A stretch of DNA of 64,000 bases from Brachybacterium sp036311905 (GTDB lineage: Bacteria > Actinomycetota > Actinomycetes > Actinomycetales > Dermabacteraceae), in contig NZ_JAZDCH010000027.1 in assembly GCF_036311905.1 (NCBI RefSeq), positions 27,611-91,610 on the forward strand. Reading direction: 5' to 3'. The notes below the pieces were generated by a model, which was not told the DNA's origin, made no database searches, and saw nothing but the letters and a program-made list of their open reading frames with translations. A program made the translations under genes and the position numbers. This document shows positions 34,939-42,621 of the stretch, one piece after another (the first letter of the stretch is position 1; every line of letters begins with the position of its first letter).

Positions 34939-35736
34939 TCAGGCCCGCGCGGGATCCGGCAGCTCGCGGCCGTTCAGCCGCTCGAAGAGGGCCAGGTCGA
35001 AGAGCATGAGGAAGGGGGCGAGCGCGATCAGCGCGGGGAGGACGAAGGCCGCGACCGTGGCGATCAGCGAGATCACGAGCACGGCGACGATGGTGGTGGC
35101 GAGGTTCGCGCGGGCCAGGGCCACGGACTGCTTCACCGCCTCGACGGGGCCCGCGCCGCGCGCGGCCGCCGGGACCGCGTAGATCAGCACGACCGAGGCG
35201 ATCAGCCCCGGGACGTAGAGGAGGAAGATCCCGACCGTCGTGATCACGGCCACCAGCAGCACGGTCAGCATGATCCGCACCGGACCCGCGAAGACCTGGC
35301 CGATGCGGGGCCGGCCGCCCTCCCGGATCACCTCGGCCGCGTGCGCCGATCCCGACTGCCACAGCAGGGACACCGGCAATAGCAGGAGCAGCACGCCGTA
35401 GAACGCGGCCATCCCGAGCATCATGTCGAGCAGCTCCGGCTCGGCCTCGGCGTAGGGGAGACGGCTGAATATCACGGCGAACATCGCGACGGTGGCCACG
35501 ACGCACACCCCCAGGATCAGCACGAGGTACACCACGCCCGGCACGAGATAGGCGACGACGTTGCGCTGCAGGCCGCGCAGGGCGAAGGTCAGTGCCGCGC
35601 CGAGATCGGCGCCGAGATCGGTGCCGGGGGCGGGCGTGCGGACCGGGCCCCCCGGCGCGGGCTCCCGGGCGGGGGCCGATCCCGGCGCGGGACCGGAAGC
35701 GGGATGGTTCGTCGAGGACGTCGGCGGGTACGTCAT
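34939..35736 (-). CDS. Multi-span membrane protein (DUF975/YciC-like plan)
   Basis: This 265-residue protein starts at the ATG at 35736, preceded by GAGGAG; the longer open frame to 35907 lacks a site. A Pro/Ala-rich head (1-45) is followed by five to six hydrophobic helices. The segment LQRNVVAYLVPGVVYLVLI and the later GAGPVEAVKQSVALARAN are typical of glycerophosphoryl-diester-type or DUF975/YciC-like integral proteins with no catalytic motif. Its function is unknown. It is divergent from gnd. Confidence 0.75.
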   Translation of the reverse strand: MTYPPTSSTNHPASGPAPGSAPAREPAPGGPVRTPAPGTDLGADLGAALTFALRGLQRNVVAYLVPGVVYLVLILGVCVVATVAMFAVIFSRLPYAEAEPELLDMMLGMAAFYGVLLLLLPVSLLWQSGSAHAAEVIREGGRPRIGQVFAGPVRIMLTVLLVAVITTVGIFLLYVPGLIASVVLIYAVPAAARGAGPVEAVKQSVALARANLATTIVAVLVISLIATVAAFVLPALIALAPFLMLFDLALFERLNGRELPDPARA

Positions 35737-36031
35737 GGGTCGGCTCCTCAGAGGGGGAGGCGGAAGCTCGCAGAGAGCTGGTGGGCGGACGGGGGCCGAA
35801 TCACCCCGCCCCCGGCACGACCGTACCGTGGCGCCGGCCGTCCGAGCACCGCGATCCGGAGCCGGGAGAGCGATGTCCCGGGGCGCGGACGCGGCAAGCC
35901 CTGGCACGCTCGGACGCCGTCGGCGCGGACTCCCTAGAATGGTCGCGATCGATCGGGCCCGCGATGCCCGCCGGCCTGTCCGGCGCCGCGGATCCGCTCG
36001 GCGCGACAGTCACCTGATCTGAGGAGATCCC

Positions 36032-37492
36032 ATGGCAAGCTTTGCTCCCTCCCCCGCGAACGTCGCCGACATCGGCGTCACCGGAATGGCGGTGATGGGC
36101 TCGAACCTCGCCCGCAACTTCGCCCGTAACGGCTTCAAGGTCGCGATCCACAACCGCTCCGTCGGCAAGACCGAGAAGGTCATCGCCGATCACGGCACCG
36201 ACGGCGAGTTCTACCCGTCGGAGTCGATGGCGGAGTTCGTGGCTTCGCTGCAGAAGCCGCGCGTCGCGATCATCATGGTGAAGGCGGGCAAGCCCACCGA
36301 CGCCGTCATCGACGAGCTCGCCTCCCTCATGGAGGAGGGCGACATCATCGTGGACGCCGGCAACGCGCTCTTCACCGACACGATCCGCCGTGAGGCCGCG
36401 CTGCGCGAGAAGGGCCTGCACTTCGTGGGCTCGGGCGTCTCCGGCGGCGAGGAGGGCGCCCTCAACGGCCCCTCGATCATGCCCGGTGGCACGAAGGAGT
36501 CCTACGACCGCCTCGGCCCGATGTTCGAGAAGATCTCGGCGCACGTCGACGGCGTGCCCTGCTGCACCCATGTCGGCGCCGACGGTGCCGGTCACTTCGT
36601 GAAGATGGTCCACAACGGCATCGAGTACGCCGACATGCAGGTCATCTCCGAGGCCTACGACCTCATGTCCAAGGCACTCGGCATGGGCGCCCCCCAGATC
36701 GGCGACGTCTTCGCCGAGTGGAACAAGGGCGACCTGGAGTCCTTCCTCATCGAGATCACCGCCGAGGTGCTCCACCACACCGACGCCACCTCCGGCAAGC
36801 CCTTCGTGGACGTCATCCTCGACCGCGCGGCCCAGAAGGGCACCGGCGCGTGGACCGTGCAGACCGCCCTGGACCTCGGCGTCCCGGTCACCGGCATCGC
36901 CGAGGCGACCTTCGCCCGCTCCGTCTCCGGCTCCGTGCCGCAGCGCGAGGCGGCCCGTGCGGTGCTGCCCGCGGAGACCCAGTCCCTCGAGATCGCCGAT
37001 CACGCCCAGTTCATCGACGACCTGCAGAAGGCGCTCTACGCTGCGAAGCTGGTCTCCTACTCGCAGGGCTTCGACGAGATCGCCGCCGGCGCGAAGGAGA
37101 ACGGCTGGGAGATCGACCTCGGCGCCATGGCCCGCATCTGGCGCGGCGGCTGCATCATCCGCGCCCGCTTCCTCAACCGCATCACCGAGGCCTACGAGCG
37201 CAACGCCCAGCTGCCCCTGCTGCTGGCCGACGAGTACTTCACCGCCGAGATCGCCAAGTGCATCCCGGCCTGGCGCCGCGTGGTGGCCTTCGCCGCCGCT
37301 TCCGGCTACCCGGTCCCGGTGTTCGCCTCGACCCTGTCCTACTACGACGCGGTCCGCTCCGAGCGCCTCCCCGCCGCCCTGGTCCAGGCTCAGCGCGACT
37401 TCTTCGGCGCGCACACCTACCAGCGCGTCGACACCGAGGGCACCTTCCACGTGGAGTGGTCCGAGGACCGCCGCGAGAGCAAGCAGGACTGA
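36032..37492 (+). CDS. gnd: 6-phosphogluconate dehydrogenase (decarboxylating)
   Basis: This is a 486-residue NADP-dependent enzyme of the oxidative pentose phosphate pathway, making ribulose 5-phosphate, CO2 and NADPH. The start at 36032 is preceded by GAGGAG. The N-terminal Rossmann motif DIGVTGMAVMGSNLARN, the substrate motif GSGVSGGEEGA and GAGHFVKMVHNGIEYADMQ are intact. Upstream, TAGAAT at 35935-35940 is a possible -10 box. The last codons (CAG GAC TGA) lie inside the first unit of a 56-bp tandem repeat array that forms the 3' untranslated region. Confidence 0.97.
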   Translation: MASFAPSPANVADIGVTGMAVMGSNLARNFARNGFKVAIHNRSVGKTEKVIADHGTDGEFYPSESMAEFVASLQKPRVAIIMVKAGKPTDAVIDELASLMEEGDIIVDAGNALFTDTIRREAALREKGLHFVGSGVSGGEEGALNGPSIMPGGTKESYDRLGPMFEKISAHVDGVPCCTHVGADGAGHFVKMVHNGIEYADMQVISEAYDLMSKALGMGAPQIGDVFAEWNKGDLESFLIEITAEVLHHTDATSGKPFVDVILDRAAQKGTGAWTVQTALDLGVPVTGIAEATFARSVSGSVPQREAARAVLPAETQSLEIADHAQFIDDLQKALYAAKLVSYSQGFDEIAAGAKENGWEIDLGAMARIWRGGCIIRARFLNRITEAYERNAQLPLLLADEYFTAEIAKCIPAWRRVVAFAAASGYPVPVFASTLSYYDAVRSERLPAALVQAQRDFFGAHTYQRVDTEGTFHVEWSEDRRESKQD

Positions 37493-37663
37493 TCGACGTA
37501 CTGCGAGGAACGAGCGGTAGGAGATCAGTCGATCTGATGCAGGACTGATCGACGTACTGCGAGGAACGAGCGGTAGGAGATCAGTCGATCTGATGCAGGA
37601 CTGATCGACGTACTGCGAGGAACGAGCGGTAGGAGATCAGTCGATCTGATGCAGGACTGATCG
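37483..37663 (+). repeat. 56-bp tandem repeat array (three copies plus 13 bp)
   Basis: Three identical 56-bp units begin at 37483, 37539 and 37595, and a fourth begins at 37651 but stops after 13 bp (GCAGGACTGATCG). Each unit holds a perfect 8-bp inverted repeat, GACTGATC ... GATCAGTC, with an inner stem TACTGC/GCGGTA (one G-U pair) and a loop GAGGAACGA. As RNA each unit would fold into one long hairpin. The first unit includes the gnd stop codon, so the array lies in the gnd 3' end and before its terminator. The identity of the copies suggests recent expansion or selection. Confidence 0.95.
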
Positions 37664-37697
37664 CCTGATCACTCCGGGGCCCCGCCCCGCTGCACGA

Positions 37698-37729
37698 GAA
37701 GAGCCCGGACGGAACGGTCCGGGCTCTTC
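37698..37729. terminator. Strong intrinsic terminator between gnd and a convergent gene
   Basis: GAAGAGCCCGGAC and GTCCGGGCTCTTC form a perfect 13-bp stem around the loop GGAACG. An A-containing left flank and a mildly T-rich right flank (GTCATT) suit termination from both sides, which fits the convergent neighbours. Confidence 0.85.
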
Positions 37730-37771
37730 GTCATTCCTGGGCGCCGCGGGCGGCGCGAGGATCGGTCGGGA

Positions 37772-38038
37772 TCAGTAGGTCTCGATGGTCGCGACCATGC
37801 TGCCCATGGCCACGAAGTAGATGATGATGGCAGCGATGTTGATGACCAGGAAGATGCCGTAGGCGATCCAGCCCCACTTGTAGTACTTGTTGGCAGTCTC
37901 CAGGTCGGTGTCGGCCTTGGTCAGGCCGAGGATCGCGAGGATCAGGGTGACGATGTTGCCCAGGCAGAGGACGCTCACGACGAGCTGGACGATCCACTTG
38001 GTCTTGGAGACGGAGGCTCCGGTCTGCGGGGTGGTCAT
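37772..38038 (-). CDS. Small two-helix membrane protein, CD225/dispanin-like
   Basis: This 88-residue protein has two transmembrane helices (about 15-38 and 57-80) separated by a polar loop, KADTDLETANKYYKWGW. The pattern of a helix, a K-A-D-(x)n-A-x-K/W loop, then a second helix resembles the CD225/dispanin family, but the match is by pattern only. AAGGGA precedes the ATG. It uses less biased codons and more Ile/Thr/Tyr than its neighbours. It lies alone between the gnd terminator and the helicase-associated gene. Confidence 0.75.
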   Translation of the reverse strand: MTTPQTGASVSKTKWIVQLVVSVLCLGNIVTLILAILGLTKADTDLETANKYYKWGWIAYGIFLVINIAAIIIYFVAMGSMVATIETY

Positions 38039-38234
38039 GGGGGGATCCCTTCGGGTCGCGCGGCGCGGCCGCGATCATTCGGTGCGAGCGTCATCCGGGA
38101 ACGGGCCCCGTCGACGTCGGGCACAGCATAACCATGGGAACACCCTGGAAGGACATGGGGAGGACTCCCCATGCCGCGGCGCGATGCCGCTGTCGCGCCC
38201 GCCGTTCTCCGCCCGCTCGCGTCCCGTCCCGGAG

Positions 38235-40397
38235 CTACCCGAGGGTCACCCGGTGGACCAGGACCGTGAACTCCTCGGGGCTGCCCGGGACCCGGGCGCG
38301 CAGCCTCCCGCCCTCGAGGGAGAGCGGCAGCGCCTGACGCACCGCGACCCCGCCGCGGCCGTCGACGATGCCGAGCGCGAGCTCCTGCCCCTGGGCGATC
38401 GCCTCGAGCAGGCGGTCGGTCACGCTGAGGTCCCGCTGCCCCTCCTCGGCGGCGCGGATCCTCGCGACGGCCTCCGCGGGCGGCAGACGCAGCTCGGGCC
38501 CGTCGACGGTGACGAGGTCCGCCGCGGGGGCGGGGGCGTGGAGCTCATGGGGCAGCTCGGCCGCCGCGGGACGGCCGTCGGCCCCCACCGCCTGGGGCGA
38601 CAGCCCGGCGCGGCGGGCGATCTGCAGGGCGAAACCGGGATCCGAGAGCGTCGTGGCGACGGTCGGGGCGAGCCGGTGCAGGTCCAGCGGCTTCGCCTCG
38701 GGGGCGACCTGCAACAGGTCCAGCACCTCCGCCTCGGCCGTGAGCACGGTCGTGGCGCGGGCGATCCGCACCCGGCCGTGGCGGCGCTGCTCGTCCTGCA
38801 GCAGGTACTCGAGGGCCTGGGGGAGAGGGGTGCGGGAGGCGCGGTCGAGCAGCTCGAGGAGGGCCAGCGGATCCCGGCCGGAGCCGAGGGCGCGGCGCAC
38901 GGACTCCGCGGTGAAGCGCAGGGTGAGCGCCCCGCCGCGGGAGACGACCTCGGTCCAGTCCAGCAGGGGCAGCAGCGTCTCGGCGGGACGACCGGGGATG
39001 ACGGCCGTGAGGTCGGCGCCGAGCAGAACCTCCTCGACGGGCGGGGGAGCGGCCTCGCGGAGGGCGGTGGCGAGGCGCTCGTCGGCCGTGGTGACCGGTT
39101 CGTCCAGCGCCCGCACCAGCTCCTGGCCGAGCAGGGTGAGGCAGCCCCCGTCGAGCAGACCGAGCGCCCGGCCCTCGACGCGCAGCGCCTCGACCTCCTC
39201 GGCGAGGACGTCGGCCGGGACGAGGGGGAAGGCCCAGGCCAGCGAGCGCTGCAGCGACTCCGGGGAGGCGTCGAGGGCGGGGCAGGTCTCGAGCGCCCGC
39301 AGCAGTGAGGCGCGGCGGCTGCGCACCCCGTCGCGGCGGGTGAGGTCCGAGAGCAGGGCCCGGCCCGTCCCCGAGGAGTCCGGGGTGCCGACCACGGCGG
39401 CCAGATGATGCCCGCGCGCCCAGGCGAGGGCGAGCTCGGCCCAGCGCTGCTCGGGGGCGAGCGAGCGATGGGAGTCCCAGTCGCGCGTGGGGTGCCACTC
39501 CTGGCCGTCATGGCCGATGAGACCGTCCTGCCAGGCGGTCTGCAGCACGGTCGCGCAGTCCAGGAGCGGGGCGTCGGCCCGGTCGGCGAGCCGGCGCAGG
39601 TCGCGCTGCGGGATGCCGCCGCGGCGCAGCACCCCGGGCGGGTCGTCGTCCCAGTCCCGCACGGTGCCGAGGATCCGCAGCGCCTCGAAGGCGCGCTCGA
39701 CGGCCTGCGCGGCCCGGCTCCCGGGGATCCGCTCGGTGATCTCGGGTCCCTCGGGCTGCGGCCGACGGGCCACGAAGCTCCGGCGCACGCGACCCCCGCG
39801 CAGTGCGAGGTGCACGGTGCGGGGGATGCGCAGCGCACCGTCGGCGTCGGCCGCGACGATCCCCGCCTGCTGCAGCTCCTCGGCGAGCCGGCCGGTGCCC
39901 TGGACCTCGGCGGGGCCCCAGGCGAGGGTCTCGAGGACCTCGCCGAGGCGCTCCCGCGCCGCGTCCACCCGATGCCGGGCGAGGACGGGTGCGGGATCGT
40001 CCTCGTGGGCGGGGGCGAGGCCGGCGGGGGTGCGCAGTCCCTCGCGCAGGGGCCGGACCAGGCGCAGCTCGTCCTCGCCCCACACCAGGGCGAGGGTCTC
40101 GAGGCGCTCGAGGGCGGTGGTGATCTCGGCGGGCTCGGCGGAGACCGCGGCGGCGAGCTCGGCCGGGGAGGCGCCGTCGGGGAGGACCGCGAGGGCCTCG
40201 ACGAGGTGCAGCTCGGGCAGGGTCAGGGACTCGAGCGCACGGCGGGCGGAGGTCGCACCGGCCGCGCGGGCGGCGAGGGGGCCGATGCCGTTCGGGAGCG
40301 GGGCGGCGAGATCCGGTCGGGCGAGGAGGAGGGCCTCCAGGCGGTCGTCGCCGAAGAGTCGCAGGGAGTCCGCGAGGGACCGGATCACAGCGGTCAT
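38235..40397 (-). CDS. Helicase-associated (XPB/Ssl2-like) domain protein
   Basis: This is a 720-residue cytoplasmic protein. The ATG at 40397 follows GGAAT; a slightly earlier ATG is possible. The helical N-terminal half shows SLADSLRLFGDDRLEALLLARPDL and a winged-helix-like section. The C-terminal half contains the helicase_C_3-type segment VEEVLLGADLTAVIPGRPAE and LEYLLQDEQRRHGRVRIARATTVL. Proteins of this family are typically encoded next to XPB in actinobacteria and are thought to assist it. Here the two are in the same orientation but separated by three genes. No nucleotide-binding motif is present. Confidence 0.88.
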   Translation of the reverse strand: MTAVIRSLADSLRLFGDDRLEALLLARPDLAAPLPNGIGPLAARAAGATSARRALESLTLPELHLVEALAVLPDGASPAELAAAVSAEPAEITTALERLETLALVWGEDELRLVRPLREGLRTPAGLAPAHEDDPAPVLARHRVDAARERLGEVLETLAWGPAEVQGTGRLAEELQQAGIVAADADGALRIPRTVHLALRGGRVRRSFVARRPQPEGPEITERIPGSRAAQAVERAFEALRILGTVRDWDDDPPGVLRRGGIPQRDLRRLADRADAPLLDCATVLQTAWQDGLIGHDGQEWHPTRDWDSHRSLAPEQRWAELALAWARGHHLAAVVGTPDSSGTGRALLSDLTRRDGVRSRRASLLRALETCPALDASPESLQRSLAWAFPLVPADVLAEEVEALRVEGRALGLLDGGCLTLLGQELVRALDEPVTTADERLATALREAAPPPVEEVLLGADLTAVIPGRPAETLLPLLDWTEVVSRGGALTLRFTAESVRRALGSGRDPLALLELLDRASRTPLPQALEYLLQDEQRRHGRVRIARATTVLTAEAEVLDLLQVAPEAKPLDLHRLAPTVATTLSDPGFALQIARRAGLSPQAVGADGRPAAAELPHELHAPAPAADLVTVDGPELRLPPAEAVARIRAAEEGQRDLSVTDRLLEAIAQGQELALGIVDGRGGVAVRQALPLSLEGGRLRARVPGSPEEFTVLVHRVTLG

Positions 40398-40457
40398 GAT
40401 GCATTCCAGCATATTCAGCTTAGGCTTGGCCCGCCGCGCTCCCGCCCGGGCGGCGGC

Positions 40458-40531
40458 GCCCCCATAGCCCAATCGGCAGAGGCGGCCGCCTTAAAAGCGG
40501 CGCAGTGCGGGTTCGAGTCCCGCTGGGGGCA
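40458..40531 (+). tRNA. tRNA-Leu (anticodon UAA) with a short variable loop
   Basis: The acceptor stem is GCCCCCA/TGGGGGC. The anticodon stem GCCGC/GCGGC encloses the loop CTTAAAA (anticodon TAA, reading UUA), and the T arm is GCGGG-TTCGAGT-CCCGC. The discriminator is A and CCA is not encoded. The variable loop is only five bases (GCAGT), so the 74-base molecule has class I shape, whereas bacterial leucine tRNAs normally carry a long variable arm. Leucine identity is assigned from the anticodon and the A discriminator. Confidence 0.88.
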
Positions 40532-40570
40532 CGGGCGCCCCGGACCGCGTCGCCTGCCACAATGGGGGCC

Positions 40571-41305
40571 ATGACCTCCTCCGCCGTCGACCACGAGCTG
40601 CTCGCCGAGCGCCTGGACGCCGTGCTCGCCCGGGTCGATGCGGCCGCCGCGCGCGCCGGCCGGGATCCGTCGGCGATCACGCTGCTGCTCGCCACCAAGA
40701 CCCGCACGCCCGCCGAGGTCGCCGCCGCCGTGGACCTGGTCCGCGCGCGGGGCCGACGGCTCGCGGTGGGGGAGAACCGCGCCCAGGAGATCGCCAAGCA
40801 CGAGGATCCGCTGCTCGCGGGCAACGGCGTCCCTCGGCATTTCATCGGGCGCCTGCAGACGAACAAGGCCCGCGACGTGATCGCCTTCGCCGAGCTCGTG
40901 CACAGCGTGGACCGCGACGACATCGCCGACGCCCTAGAACGTCGCGCGGAGCTCGCGGAGCTGCGCCGTGACGTGCTGGTGCAGGTGAACACCTCGGGGG
41001 AGGAGTCCAAAGGCGGCTACGCCCCGGACCTCGAGGCCCTCTCCGCGATCGTCGAGCGGTTGCGCGGGAGCGAGCATCTGCGCCCCGTCGGGCTGATGAC
41101 CATCGGCGCGAACACGAGCGAGGAGGCGACGGTGCGGGCCTCGCTGCGCGGCCTGCGGGAGCTGCGTGACCGGCTCCGCGAGCGGCTCGGCGCCACGGAG
41201 CTGGTCGAGCTGTCCATGGGGATGAGCGGCGACCTCGAGATCGCCGTCGAGGAGGGCGCGACGATCGTCCGTGTCGGCTCGGCGATCTTCGGCGCCCGCG
41301 CCTGA
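40571..41305 (+). CDS. YggS family PLP homeostasis protein
   Basis: This is a 244-residue single-domain TIM-barrel protein that binds pyridoxal 5'-phosphate through Lys43 (LLLATKTRTP) and helps balance vitamin B6 pools. Family motifs HFIGRLQTNKARD, VLVQVNTSGEESKGG and ELSMGMSGDLEIAVEEGATIVRVG are intact. Two ATGs (40562, 40571) are possible; the second gives the usual length. It begins 39 bp after the tRNA-Leu gene. In actinobacteria yggS often lies near cell-division genes, but not here. Confidence 0.95.
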   Translation: MTSSAVDHELLAERLDAVLARVDAAAARAGRDPSAITLLLATKTRTPAEVAAAVDLVRARGRRLAVGENRAQEIAKHEDPLLAGNGVPRHFIGRLQTNKARDVIAFAELVHSVDRDDIADALERRAELAELRRDVLVQVNTSGEESKGGYAPDLEALSAIVERLRGSEHLRPVGLMTIGANTSEEATVRASLRGLRELRDRLRERLGATELVELSMGMSGDLEIAVEEGATIVRVGSAIFGARA

Positions 41306-41342
41306 CCTGCGCCTGACCCGCGAGCCCGCGCCTGGCCCGGGC

Positions 41343-42434
41343 TCACTCCGGGCCGACGAGCCCCTGCGGCACCCCGTAGGCGTGCTCGAGCACCTCGCAG
41401 GCCGCGCCCACCGCGATCAGGTCCGCGCCGCGCGTGGACAGCAGCACCTCGACATGGATCCACGGCTCCGCGAGCAGACCTGCCGAGAGGTCGCGGCGGA
41501 TCGCCTCCATGGTGACGGCGTGGTGCTCGTGAACGGTGCGGCCGCCGAGGATCACCCGGTCCACGTCCACGAGGCGCACCAGGTCGAGCGCCACCGAGGC
41601 GAGCACGTCGGCGGCTGCCGCCGCATCGCCGGCGTCGAGCGCCGCGCGGTGCTCGGCCTGCGCACAGCCGCGGCGCCCGCAGGAGCAGGGCGCGCCGCCG
41701 ATCCGCACCACGGTGTGGCCGATCTCCCCGGCCTGGGAGTGCGCGCCGTGGATGATCCGGCCGTTCAGGCACAGGGCCGCCCCGAGGCCGTCCTCGACCA
41801 GCAGCAACGCGGTGTCGCGCAGCAGATGCGGCTGGGTCCAGGTCTCGCCGACGAGGGCCGCGCGCGAGTCGTGGTCCAGCAGCACCGGGAGCTCCAGCTC
41901 CGCGGCGAGCAGCCGGCGCAGCGGCGCCCCGCGCCAGGGGTCCGGGTCGGCGGTGCCGCGGTACACGCCCTCGCCGCGGTCGACGGGGCCGGGCATACCG
42001 ACGCCGACGCCGAGCAGCTCGCCGTCGCCGATGTCCATGAGCTCGCGGGCCATCGTCGCGAGGGTCGCGACGAGGTCGGGGATCGGCTGCAGGTGCCCGA
42101 TCTCCAGCGCGAGCCGCCCCAGGATCTCGCCCGTGAGGTCGACGACCACGCCGTGCAGGCGGGTGCGGGTGAGGTGCAGGCCGATCGCGCGGCGCGAGGA
42201 CGGCTCGATCCGGTACAGCGTCGTGGGCTTGCCGGGGCCGGCGGTGATCGTGCCCGCCTCCGCCATCAGCCCGCGGCCGATGAGACGGGCGAGGATCTTC
42301 GAGATGGCCTGCGGCGTGACCCGCAGCGCCGCGGCGAGATCGGCCCGGGAGACCGGATCGCCCCGTCGGGCGACGGCGAGGACGGCGGCGTCATGCGCGC
42401 CGGCCACGCGGTCGAGCGGGCTGGACGGTCTCAC
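41343..42434 (-). CDS. ROK family transcriptional regulator
   Basis: This 363-residue protein is read from a GTG at 42434 behind AAGGATGAG. The N-terminal winged helix (VSRADLAAALRVTPQAISKILARLI) is followed by a ROK sugar-kinase-like domain with GVGVGMPGPVD, the zinc motif CSCGRRGCAQ, and AGEIGHTVV. It should act as a sugar-responsive repressor like NagC or XylR. It diverges from an MFS transporter gene; a dyad lies in the 187-bp shared region, so the exporter is the likely target. Confidence 0.92.
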   Translation of the reverse strand: MRPSSPLDRVAGAHDAAVLAVARRGDPVSRADLAAALRVTPQAISKILARLIGRGLMAEAGTITAGPGKPTTLYRIEPSSRRAIGLHLTRTRLHGVVVDLTGEILGRLALEIGHLQPIPDLVATLATMARELMDIGDGELLGVGVGMPGPVDRGEGVYRGTADPDPWRGAPLRRLLAAELELPVLLDHDSRAALVGETWTQPHLLRDTALLLVEDGLGAALCLNGRIIHGAHSQAGEIGHTVVRIGGAPCSCGRRGCAQAEHRAALDAGDAAAAADVLASVALDLVRLVDVDRVILGGRTVHEHHAVTMEAIRRDLSAGLLAEPWIHVEVLLSTRGADLIAVGAACEVLEHAYGVPQGLVGPE

Positions 42435-42532
42435 CGGCTCATCCTTGCACGGACCCCCGCGCGCACCGCGCACGATCGCGCACCCGTCGGGCCCGCCGAC
42501 GTGATCCGGGCCCGGACCGCGCCCGACCCCCC

Positions 42533-42561
42533 TTGACGTAACGCAACAGCGTTGGCTTACT
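42533..42561 (+). promoter_or_regulatory. Candidate MFS promoter with embedded dyad operator
   Basis: TTGACG (42533-42538) and CTTACT (42556-42561) are 17 bp apart and resemble -35 and -10 boxes. Between them lies AACGC-AACA-GCGTT (42540-42553), a perfect inverted repeat. The stretch is clearly less GC-rich than its surroundings. A ROK repressor encoded next door could bind here and block the promoter. Confidence 0.6.
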
Positions 42562-42621
42562 GGGTGTCAGAGGCGAAGGAGCCCGTCCGCACCGTCCGCT
42601 CCCGACGACCGAGGTCTCCCC

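Noticed and set aside
35935..35940. Promoter -10 (TAGAAT) for gnd listed as a separate feature
   Set aside because: No -35 at the right distance, so it is only mentioned with gnd.
37483..37663. CRISPR array
   Set aside because: The units are directly adjacent and identical with no spacers, and no cas genes are present.
37731..38078. 115-codon minus-strand frame overlapping the small membrane protein
   Set aside because: Out of frame with the 88-residue protein, which has a good ribosome binding site and two clear helices; the longer frame overlaps the terminator.
40458..40531. tRNA pseudogene
   Set aside because: All stems pair fully and the TTCGAGT T loop is intact; the only oddity is the short variable loop.
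40571..41305. Alanine racemase
   Set aside because: It lacks the second domain and length of alanine racemase; the motifs fit YggS.
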